A stretch of DNA of 7,102 nt, taken from the NCBI GenBank assembly GCA_026785985.1, contig JAJAYX010000697.1:1-7102 (forward strand), in the 5' to 3' direction. Under the pieces are notes generated by a model that made no database searches, was not told the DNA's origin, and saw nothing but the letters and a program-made list of their open reading frames with translations. Positions within the stretch are counted from its first letter, which is position 1; each line of letters opens with the position of its first letter. This DNA is from Rudanella sp. (GTDB lineage Bacteria; Bacteroidota; Bacteroidia; Cytophagales; Spirosomataceae). Positions 1 through 6,131 of this stretch are shown in pieces. The translations under genes and the position numbers were made by a program.

Positions 1-227
1 AATCGGTACAACCTACAGGGTACACGTGTACGGTACGTACCGAAAATTTCACGTTTACGGGGCCTTGGTTGAATTTTCTTTCCTAATTGAAGTAAGTGGG
101 CATCGAAAAAAGATCTTGGCTTATATGCGCCCATTTTGACCCTTTAGAATGCGTTGACTTATGTAAGTGGCCATGCTCAAAAATTAATGATCCACTGGCA
201 GGCAGGCAGGCTCCTATACTTCCTAAG
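1..227. other. Intergenic region with palindromes and short repeats; no gene seen
   Basis: I see no convincing coding region on either strand. The left edge carries two abutting 12-bp palindromes (listed separately). Further right, GTAAGTGG occurs at 92-99 and again at 163-170, each followed by a C/G-A-T-rich stretch and a run of A, giving a loose direct repeat 71 bp apart. At 197-210 the unit GGCA is repeated three times plus GG. TGGCAGGCA at 196-204 is an exact inverted match to TGCCTGCCA at 254-262, inside the 3' end of the neighbouring broken gene. None of these is enough to name an origin, attachment site or terminator. Confidence 0.6.
20..42. repeat. Two abutting perfect palindromes
   Basis: GTACACGTGTAC (20-31) and CGGTACGTACCG (31-42) are each perfectly self-complementary over 12 bp and share base 31. 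CGGTAC also occurs at 4-9. Such an arrangement could be a pair of operator half-site dimers or a cruciform-forming site for a gene lying left of the window. No function can be read from the sequence alone. Confidence 0.75.
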
Positions 228-1079
228 TCATTGTGAATTGATCACAGCCTGAGTGCCTGCCAATCGCTCGAAGATGGTTACCCAGCGGGGGGCTTCAGCG
301 AAATTGGCATCGCTCAGGTTATAGCCAGTACGTTCAACCCGGCCATAGCTATCCCTGGTGATCACTTTGGTCAGGCCCGACTCCTGACCGAGTTCCAGAA
401 TTTCGTCGGGTTTGAGCCGCACAAAGTCGAACAGCACCCGAAGACTCCGCATTTTGGCCCGTTCTTTTTCGCCCAGATCATCACGACCGAGGTTTCGGAT
501 CACATAGGGCAGGTAAATTTCTGAGTCTAAGTTTCCGTAGTCGGAATAATAAATAAATTTTGGTATATCACTCAATATCAACGCTCTGCGTTCGTAGGTC
601 AGCACCACGCGCCCCGCTTTGAGCAACTGGCAAACCTGCTCGACCGGCGCTTTTAGTGCTTTTTCGAGACTTGTTTTGAGGGTTTGTTTACGGGCGGCCT
701 TCAGCGTAATCTGCTCGTCGACGGTTTGGAGCAGGGTCAGGCAATCGGTCGGGTTCAGTTCGTCGCGGTTAGGCAATTCATCGACCATCGTGCGTAGAAA
801 AGCCGTTCATTCGGCCCGACTTTCGTCACGTTCTTTGGCAAAAACCTCGCCCTGAAGCAGCGTTCCAAAGGCTTCCATCTATTGCGAAACAAGTCGGTTG
901 CGGGAGTAAGTCGGGCGGGTGGTCAGGGGAAAACTGATCTGATAATCGCCGTTGTATTGTCGGGCAATGGCAACCGTCGTGAGCAGGTTGGCATCGCAGG
1001 TAAGTTCAACCGATAGTGATTGAGCCACGCTTGTGCCCAATATGCACGTTTGCCCTATGGTGACACCCGCTTTACGCAT
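228..1079 (-). pseudogene. Unrecognised protein gene broken by two in-frame stops
   Basis: On the minus strand one reading frame runs from ATG (1077-1079) to TGA (228-230), 284 codons including the last stop. It is interrupted only by TAG at 879-881 (codon 67) and TGA at 807-809 (codon 91). The pieces join without gap or frame change, and each stop is one base from TGG, so the ancestral reading would be ...LVSQ-W-MEAF... and ...SRAE-W-TAFL..., which makes sensible helical sequence. A start could also occur at 878 or 788, the latter leaving a 186-residue remnant. I do not recognise the family. The remnant is charged and helical in its first third, then has a Tyr-rich patch (IYYSDYG, about residues 80-86 of the remnant), and shows no signal peptide or membrane segment. 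AAGGAA lies 10 nt before the first ATG. The upstream side is occupied by the tnpB element, so the native promoter has probably been displaced. Sequencing error or stop readthrough are alternatives to decay. Confidence 0.7.
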
Positions 1080-1100
1080 TATTTATTAGTTCCTTAGAAA

Positions 1101-1121
1101 ACCACCGCCTTTGGCGGTGGT
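1101..1121. repeat. Left-end hairpin of the tnpB element
   Basis: ACCACCGCC (1101-1109) and GGCGGTGGT (1113-1121) form a perfect 9-bp stem with a three-base TTT loop. In IS200/IS605 elements such subterminal hairpins are the TnpA recognition structures. Read on the minus strand the stem is followed directly by TTTT, so it could also act as a rho-independent terminator for leftward transcription. Confidence 0.8.
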
Positions 1122-1158
1122 AATGTCCTAACAGGCTACGCCCACAGATTTACCTGAA

Positions 1159-1190
1159 TTTGTAATTCTGGATAAAAACGAATACTTTTG
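1159..1190 (+). promoter_or_regulatory. Bacteroidota-type promoter for tnpB
   Basis: TTTG (1159-1162) and TACTTTTG (1183-1190) match the Bacteroidota primary-sigma consensus (TTTG, then TAnnTTTG). There are 20 nt between the boxes, inside the usual range. The -7 box ends only four bases before the tnpB ATG at 1195, so the predicted transcription start falls at or next to the start codon. This implies a leaderless or nearly leaderless mRNA. No Shine-Dalgarno sequence is present before this ATG. Confidence 0.6.
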
Positions 1191-1194
1191 TCCC

Positions 1195-2430
1195 ATGTTG
1201 AAGGCGTTCAAGTACCGGATAGCACCCACACCCGATCAGGCCGAGTTGCTCAACAAGCACTGTGGCGCGGTCAGGTTTGTGTACAATTTGGCCCTTGAAA
1301 CAAAGACTTTCGCATACTCAACCAAGCAGGTCAATGTGTCTCGAATGGAGTTGAGCGCACAACTGACCGACCTAAAGAAAGAATGTGAATGGCTGAAAGA
1401 GGTCAACAGCCAATCCCTGCAATCGGCTCTTTTGAATTTGGACATAGCGTACAGTAACTTTTTCAAAGGCACTGCTGACTTTCCGACCTTCAAAAAGAAG
1501 AACCGCAAGCAGTCTTTCCAGTGTCCGCAAAATGTAGTGGTTGACTTCACGAAAGGCACGATTGATTTGCCCAAATTCAAAGAGCCAATCAAAGCCGTAT
1601 TCCATCGCACATTCACTGGCTCGGTTCGCACCGTTACCATTTCCAGAACGCCAACGGGCAAGTACTTTGCGTCAGTGTTGGTTGATACTGCTGCGGTTAT
1701 ACCAACCAAAGCACCGGTTGAGCGTAGTACGTCGGTCGGCGTGGACTTAGGCATCAAAACGTTTGCCGTGCTGTCGGATGGCACAGAGTACGCCAACCCT
1801 AAGCACCTAAACCAATCCATTGACCGGCTGAAAGTACTCCAACGCCGGGCATCGAAGAAGAAAAAGGGTAGCAACAACCGTAAGAAAGCCAACAGGAAAG
1901 TAGCCGTTCTGCATGAGAAAATAGCTAACCAGCGTAAAGACTTCCTGCACAAAGCATCGGACGCGATAACCAAGCGGTACGATACCGTAGTGCTGGAAGA
2001 TTTGGCCGTAGCGAATATGGTTAAGAACCCCGGCCGCTCCGGCGTACCGGGGGAACCGCACAAACTTGCCCGTTCGATCAGTGACGCGGGTTGGGGAATG
2101 TTCCGGCAGTTTGTGGAGTACAAGTCCGAATGGCGGGGTAAGAACGTGCTGACCATTGGTCGTTTTGAGCCAAGTAGCAAACTCCACAACACCTGCGGAT
2201 ACATCAACAAAGACCTACTCTCTTCTGATAGGGAGTGGATTTGCCCCAACTGCAATGAGTTGGTTTCGCGTGATTTGAATGCGTCTATCAACATACTCAA
2301 CTTCGGTCTATTAAAGCATTCAGGGCGGCAATCGTCCGGTGAGCCTGTGGAGTCGCCTACATTGGTAGGGACGTTGAAACAGGAAAAGTTAAAGAGGGCT
2401 TCCGCTCCGGCGTACCGGCCCGACCTTTAA
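1195..2430 (+). CDS. tnpB: RNA-guided endonuclease TnpB (IS200/IS605 OrfB family)
   Basis: This 411-residue protein has the typical TnpB length and layout. TnpB uses an omegaRNA, made from the 3' end of its own element, to cut DNA next to a short target-adjacent motif, which favours retention of the transposon. The N-terminus (MLKAFKYRIAPTPDQ) is the standard family start, so the ATG at 1195 is secure. The RuvC catalytic acids are D184 (in VGVDLGIKTF), E268 (in VVLEDLAVANM) and D360 (in SRDLNASINIL), so the nuclease looks intact. The zinc finger between the last two reads H331-x2-C334 ... C350-x2-C353; the first ligand is His where most relatives have Cys. Residues 279-288 (PGRSGVPGEP) look like a 10-residue insertion in the usual KN(H/R)KLA segment. 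The last 15 residues are also unusual and are encoded partly by the same 17-nt sequence found in that insertion. It is the only gene of the element; no tnpA accompanies it. Confidence 0.93.
   Translation: MLKAFKYRIAPTPDQAELLNKHCGAVRFVYNLALETKTFAYSTKQVNVSRMELSAQLTDLKKECEWLKEVNSQSLQSALLNLDIAYSNFFKGTADFPTFKKKNRKQSFQCPQNVVVDFTKGTIDLPKFKEPIKAVFHRTFTGSVRTVTISRTPTGKYFASVLVDTAAVIPTKAPVERSTSVGVDLGIKTFAVLSDGTEYANPKHLNQSIDRLKVLQRRASKKKKGSNNRKKANRKVAVLHEKIANQRKDFLHKASDAITKRYDTVVLEDLAVANMVKNPGRSGVPGEPHKLARSISDAGWGMFRQFVEYKSEWRGKNVLTIGRFEPSSKLHNTCGYINKDLLSSDREWICPNCNELVSRDLNASINILNFGLLKHSGRQSSGEPVESPTLVGTLKQEKLKRASAPAYRPDL
2034..2050 (+). repeat. 17-nt repeat, copy 1, inside tnpB
   Basis: CCGCTCCGGCGTACCGG occurs here and again, exactly, at 2402-2418. 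It lies within codons 279-288, which look like an insertion relative to typical TnpB proteins. The surrounding bases CCCCGG (2028-2033) and CCGGGG (2047-2052) can pair, so this copy sits in a potential hairpin. The two copies are read in different frames, so the repeat is a DNA- or RNA-level element rather than a duplicated protein motif. Confidence 0.8.
2402..2418 (+). repeat. 17-nt repeat, copy 2, at the tnpB 3' end
   Basis: This is the exact second copy of CCGCTCCGGCGTACCGG. It encodes part of the last residues (SAPAYR) in a different frame from copy 1. Flanking GGGC (2396-2399) and GCCC (2418-2421) are complementary, and the core contains CCGG-CGTA-CCGG, so it could form a stem-loop. It falls in the interval expected to become the omegaRNA scaffold. 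Confidence 0.8.
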
Positions 2431-2451
2431 GCCACCTTCTTAGAAGGTGGT
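2431..2451. repeat. Right-end hairpin of the tnpB element
   Basis: CCACCTTC (2432-2439) pairs perfectly with GAAGGTGG (2443-2450) around a TTA loop, and G2431-T2451 adds a wobble pair. The 3' arm and following bases (GGTGGTAAT) match the left-end hairpin context. It begins directly after the tnpB stop codon (2428-2430) and would form the 3' end of the omegaRNA scaffold. Confidence 0.8.
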
Positions 2452-2472
2452 AATTGACTATACATTACCTGT

Positions 2473-2985
2473 ATGAACGCCCTGCTCCCCTTTTTTCTGA
2501 CGTACTTGATGGTATCATTGCTGGCGATGCTGATGCTGATCCCACTGGCGATTCAGAACAGGAAAGGGCAATTGATGAGTAACAAACGCCTGATTGTGAC
2601 GGTGTTGATTGGCGGGTTGGTGCTGGCATTGCCGGGTTTTTTCGGCTTGATTAACCTCTGGTTTATGTGGGAATATTACGTCCTGAACGGGTTTATCAGC
2701 CTGATGTTGGGGGTTGTTTTTCTCCGGTATCTACTCCACGACCTCGGTCTGGCCTACGAAACCCGGCCTTTGTTTGTAGTCCTCGTCACGCTGGTGATCG
2801 TGACGCTCGGCATGGCCCTGTTTTCGTATATTTTCAACTTTTTCAGCACACTCGACTATGGCCTGTGGGCAGTAACCTGCCTGCTCCCGTTCATTGCCCC
2901 AATGGTGTTTTCGTATGCGTATGCCGCGCTGGTGGCCGTGCCAAACGAGATTTATGGCTTTGATGTTTTGAGACAACAAAGATGA
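2473..2985 (+). CDS. Membrane protein resembling the N-terminal part of T6SS TssN, probably truncated
   Basis: The 170-residue product is strongly hydrophobic. About five membrane segments are visible, near residues 6-27, 39-59, 66-88, 99-121 and 131-155. Features that recall TssN, the membrane protein specific to Bacteroidota type VI secretion systems (T6SS-iii), are LALPGFFGLINLWFM (51-65), the segment ending in FNFFSTLDYGLWAVTCLL (121-138), and VPNEIY (156-161). From memory, TssN proteins run to roughly 250-300 residues with a soluble C-terminal domain after the PxEIY motif. Here the frame ends nine residues after EIY, and I found no continuation in the other forward frames, so a 3' truncation is likely. 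No other T6SS gene lies in the window. There is no clear Shine-Dalgarno site before the ATG, which lies about 22 nt past the right-end hairpin. The assignment comes from motif memory and is tentative; an unrelated small integral membrane protein is possible. Confidence 0.5.
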   Translation: MNALLPFFLTYLMVSLLAMLMLIPLAIQNRKGQLMSNKRLIVTVLIGGLVLALPGFFGLINLWFMWEYYVLNGFISLMLGVVFLRYLLHDLGLAYETRPLFVVLVTLVIVTLGMALFSYIFNFFSTLDYGLWAVTCLLPFIAPMVFSYAYAALVAVPNEIYGFDVLRQQR

Positions 2986-3097
2986 CACGACTCTCCATGT
3001 TTTTAATTTCCCAGCATACTCATAAGTATTTTATCCGTATAAATCTGACACATAGGTGTCACCAGCACGGGCCGCCGTTGCGGTTCCAATCCCCCTT

Positions 3098-4114
3098 ATG
3101 AAAGCCATTATTCTTGCACAACCCGGTGAATTCAAACGGTTCATCAAAGACCATCCCGGCAAACCCGCCGAAGGCGAAGTACTACTGAAAATCAGGATGT
3201 TAGGTATTTGTGGAACGGACTTGCATGCCTACAAAGGCCATCAGCCGTTCTTTGAGTATCCCCGGATACTGGGCCACGAAATTGCTGCCGAGGTGCTTGA
3301 ACTGGGCGCGGGCGTAACACACCTGAACGTGGGCGACCTCTGCGCCGTGATGCCCTACCGAAACACTTCCACAGATCAGGCGGTTCGGCGGGGCAAAATG
3401 CACTGCGGAGACCACGTAAAAGTGCTGGGCGTTCACGAAGACGGGGCTATGCAGGAGTATCTGATCTACAGGGCTGACCATGTTTTTCCAGCTAACAGCC
3501 TGACCCTCGAACAGATTGCCACCATTGAACCGCTGGCAATTGGCAGTCACGCCATCGAACGGGGGCAGGTGCAGTCCGATGATATTGTTTTGGTGGTAGG
3601 TGCCGGGCCAATTGGCATTGCCGCGATCCTGATGGGGCAGTTCAAAGCCGCCCGCATCATTGCCCTCGACATAAACAGAAACCGCCTGAATTTCATCGCC
3701 AAAAAATGCCCCGGTGTCGACACCATTGCCCTTAGTGATTCGGTGCTCGACGACCTGAAGACCCTCCTAAATGGTGATCTGCCCACCATCGTGATCGACG
3801 CAACGGGCAATAAACAGTCGATGGAAACCTGCTTTGAATACGTCGCGCCGGGCGGTACGGTGGTCTATATCGGGTTGTTCATTGGCCAGATCACCTTCGA
3901 TGATCCTTATGTTCAGCGGAAAGAACTGACCCTGAAAACGTCGCGCAATGCCTACCCAGAAGACTTCACAAAGATTATCCGACTCATGGAATCGGGCCTG
4001 CTCAACACGGATGGTTACGTGACACACCACTTCTCTTTCGACACTCTCTCCGAGGAGTTTACCATGCTGTATGATCCTGAAAATGAGGTAATTAAAGCGG
4101 TAGTGGCGTATTGA
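3098..4114 (+). CDS. Zinc-binding alcohol dehydrogenase family protein (MDR superfamily)
   Basis: The 338-residue product is a medium-chain dehydrogenase of the sorbitol/L-galactonate dehydrogenase-like group, which oxidises a sugar alcohol or sugar acid with NAD+ in the cytoplasm. The substrate cannot be told from sequence. The N-terminal GroES-like domain carries the likely catalytic zinc ligands C38 (GICGTDLH), H60 (LGHE) and E144 (EPLAIG). The Rossmann fold shows GAGPIG (168-173), with D191 ending the second strand, consistent with NAD rather than NADP. The structural-zinc loop, normally CGxCxxCxxG...C, reads T90, D93, V96 and C103, so three of four cysteines are gone while the surrounding RRGK and VLGVHEDGAM are kept. 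ATG 3098 is preferred over an upstream GTG at 3056 because MKAIILAQPGEF matches the family start; there is no Shine-Dalgarno sequence. No regulatory or sugar-catabolic partner gene is adjacent. The frame is otherwise full length. Confidence 0.9.
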   Translation: MKAIILAQPGEFKRFIKDHPGKPAEGEVLLKIRMLGICGTDLHAYKGHQPFFEYPRILGHEIAAEVLELGAGVTHLNVGDLCAVMPYRNTSTDQAVRRGKMHCGDHVKVLGVHEDGAMQEYLIYRADHVFPANSLTLEQIATIEPLAIGSHAIERGQVQSDDIVLVVGAGPIGIAAILMGQFKAARIIALDINRNRLNFIAKKCPGVDTIALSDSVLDDLKTLLNGDLPTIVIDATGNKQSMETCFEYVAPGGTVVYIGLFIGQITFDDPYVQRKELTLKTSRNAYPEDFTKIIRLMESGLLNTDGYVTHHFSFDTLSEEFTMLYDPENEVIKAVVAY

Positions 4115-6131
4115 CCCCCCTTCCACCCCACCCCGTTAGGGAGGGGCAACCAGCGATTTTCCCGCCTAAGGGAGCCGTTTGGTCTATGGCACTGCCGGCC
4201 TGGGCGGGGTGCGGGGTGCGGTTGATCCCGGTGAGCGGGGGAAAATCTCCAGTGAAGTCTATCTGGTACACTGATTTTTTTGGCTCGTTCAACAAAACCA
4301 CTGAACCATTGTTCTGCATAACGGCAAGCAATGGTCCGGCTGGGGTTTTGATGCGTTGAATATCACGCACATCGCCGGGCCAGGTTAGACCCGACGGCAC
4401 GGCACGAAACTCATTGCGGCCATTCCCCAACAGCAACACGCCCCGGTTGGCATCCATTTTCCCGATTCGGTACGTAGCGTCGTTGCCGCCCAGCAGAATA
4501 TCGGTATGGCCGTCGTGATTCACGTCGGCCACATCAATAGCATAAACCGGGGCTACCTGCGCCCAAAGGGGCAACGGTTGCCAGCGTAAGTTGCCGTCAT
4601 CGTTAATGAGCAGGCCCGTTTGGGGTTCCGTCATCGACAGTTTTTCGGCTTTCTGGATGGTTACTTCGTCAAATATGTCGTTGATTGTGGCCGAAGAATA
4701 GGACTTGTAGGTCGTAAACTTTTTACGCAACGACACCAATTGTTCTAAGGCTTCGTCACGTCCATAAGTTGGAAATGCTTTATCGCCAAAGAAGTGGGTC
4801 ATGTAAAAATCAACGGAGCCATTATTATCAAAATCACCGTAGTAGAGCGAAACAGGTCGGTCTACAGCCGCACCGAACGGGTTGTTTTGCCCCACGTTTC
4901 CCACCACAAAATCGAGGTCGCCGTCCTTATTGGTGGCCATTACCGGCAAAACCGTAGGACTAAACTGCCCCGATCCGTATCCACGGGGGCCGTTATTCAG
5001 GTAAAGCCGGTCGTTCAATACGGGGTCGTCGGGAAATTGCTCGTAGCCCCCGCTGACTACGTAGAGATTGAGGTCACGGTCGCCATCGGCATCGAAAAAA
5101 ACGGCACCGCAGTCTTCGGCAGTCGAATCTTTTTCAAAGGCTGCCTGCACTGAACGGGCAAACGTTCCGCCGGTTTTTTGGATAAACAAATGCCCCGTCT
5201 GCCCCCTCGCTCCACCAATATAAACATCGTCGAGACCGTCCCGATTCACGTCGCCAACCGCCATTTTAGGGCCATTTCGGGAGTATAATTTCGGCAACAG
5301 AATCTGGCGATCGAAGTTGATATTGACGTTTTCGTGATGCACAAAGTCAAGTCCGGATGCTGGCACAAAAAAAGAACTGATGGGTGATTGAGAAAAGTCG
5401 TAAAACGATATATAAGGCTGATAATCAATGGTCAGGATCGTATTTATTGCGGGCTTTATTAGCAATCGACTTCGCCCGTCGGGCCACTGCACCCGCACGG
5501 AATCAACAACCTCAACCGATCCAAGCCCTACATGAAGCGGTCCTGACATGGACGATTGAAACCCGTGCGTCGGCTGATTTTCGAGGTACTGAACACCGTT
5601 GTTAGAATATACCCAAACCCTTACCCCAACAGCATAGGGGTTTACCGAAGTGCCTTTTACCTGAATCTTGAGGTAGGATTGCGGGGCCGTTTCCTGCTGC
5701 CAATTCCGATCAATACGAGCCGGGCCATTGGTGTTGTTGGTGACTAAATCGAGGTCGCCATCATTGTCGAGGTCGGCATAAGCCGAGCCGCTGGTAATGG
5801 TATTGTCGGTGAATCCCCACGCTTCGACTGTGTTTGCAAACGTCAGATCACCGTTGTTCCGAAATGCGTAGTGATGCGTGGGTGTAGCCGGCATCTGCTT
5901 GAGTTGCTCCAGTAAAGGCAGTGCCCCCGCTTCGTCGGCCTGAAACTTAACAAAGTCAAGGTCGGTGAGGTCTTTCACGAACCCATTGGTCACAAACAGG
6001 TCTTTTTGACCGTCATTATCGAAATCAGCAAACAGGGGCCCCCAACTCCAGTCGGTTCGGGAAACCCCGGCTAATTGGCCGAGTTCTGAGAAAAAGCCTC
6101 TTCCTAAATTTACTGACGCTGCTGTAAACAA
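4092..6131 (-). pseudogene. FG-GAP/VCBS repeat protein with ASPIC/UnbV domain; 5'-truncated and internally deleted
   Basis: The 679-codon frame encodes repeated calcium-binding propeller motifs: DFDNDGQKDLF (37-47), DLDNDGDLDLV (120-130), DVNRDGLDDVYIGG (294-307), DADGDRDLNLY (347-357), NKDGDLDFVVGN (401-412), DFDNNGSVDFY (433-443) and DVNHDGHTDILLGG (536-549). An ASPIC/UnbV segment ending in VDSVRVQWPDGR lies at about 165-225. Relatives in Cytophagales are roughly 1100 residues, secreted, and begin with a lipoprotein or signal peptide and a first propeller. Here homology begins at NLGRGFFSELGQLAGV (8-23), so about 400 N-terminal residues, including any signal peptide, are missing. Near residue 398 the blade order jumps, implying loss of another 130-150 residues. 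The last 55 residues are Pro/Gly-rich, unlike the propeller, and run antisense into the dehydrogenase gene by 23 bp. The only start at the left edge of the homology is a weak TTG (6129-6131). The role of the family is unknown; the proteins are outer-surface or periplasmic. An expressed shorter protein cannot be excluded. Confidence 0.8.
4126..4146. terminator. GC-rich hairpin downstream of the dehydrogenase gene
   Basis: CCCC-A-CCC (4126-4133) faces GGG-A-GGGG (4139-4146) across a five-base CGTTA loop, giving seven G-C pairs with one A-A mismatch. It starts 12 bp after the dehydrogenase stop and lies between convergent frames. There is no good T-tract on either strand, so classic rho-independent action is uncertain; it may instead be a dispersed intergenic repeat. 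Confidence 0.4.

Larger units (their letters stand above)
2250..2455 (+). ncRNA. Putative omegaRNA (reRNA) scaffold overlapping the tnpB 3' end
   Basis: TnpB guides are transcribed from the last part of tnpB through the right-end hairpin, with the guide taken from the flanking DNA just past the element. Here the region contains a GC-rich potential stem at 2396-2421 and the terminal hairpin at 2431-2451, a plausible scaffold. The 5' boundary is a guess based on usual lengths of about 150-250 nt. The guide would start shortly after about 2455 and run towards the ATG at 2473. This rests on family knowledge and visible stems; no covariance evidence was available. Confidence 0.4.
1091..2460 (+). 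mobile_element. tnpB-only IS200/IS605 (IS1341-like) element, ends approximate
   Basis: The element is defined by a tnpB gene between two subterminal hairpins. The left one is a 9-bp stem at 1101-1121; the right one is an 8-bp stem plus a G-T wobble at 2431-2451. Both are followed by the same GGTGGTAAT context (1116-1124 and 2446-2454), as expected for paired ends of this family, which moves as single-stranded DNA and makes no target duplication. No tnpA (Y1 transposase) is present, so mobility would need a TnpA supplied elsewhere. The exact tips cannot be fixed: the family cleaves some nucleotides outside each hairpin at sites that need an empty-site comparison. The element sits between the start of the broken leftward gene and the TssN-like gene. 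Confidence 0.75.

Noticed and set aside
196..262. TGGCAGGCA / TGCCTGCCA inverted repeat as a terminator
   Set aside because: The 49-nt gap between arms and absence of a T-tract make a functional terminator unlikely; the GGCA tandem probably creates the match.
807..881. Selenocysteine, pyrrolysine or genetic code reassignment at TGA and TAG
   Set aside because: Two different stop codons are involved, other genes here use TAA, TGA and TAG as normal terminators, and no recoding signal is visible.
1236..2300. Long antisense open frame (354 codons) opposite tnpB
   Set aside because: It lies entirely opposite a well-supported tnpB gene, has no recognisable motifs, and is Ser/Arg/Leu-rich as expected from reverse reading of a coding sequence.
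1101..2451. CRISPR-like repeats
   Set aside because: The two hairpins are single element ends about 1.3 kb apart with different stem sequences; no regularly spaced repeat array exists in the window.
3767..4126. Antisense open frame opposite the dehydrogenase 3' end
   Set aside because: No family features, fully covered by an intact conserved gene on the other strand.
4202..4241. G-quadruplex in GC-rich DNA after the dehydrogenase gene
   Set aside because: Three G-runs are close together but the fourth is about 20 nt away, so a stable four-tract structure is doubtful.
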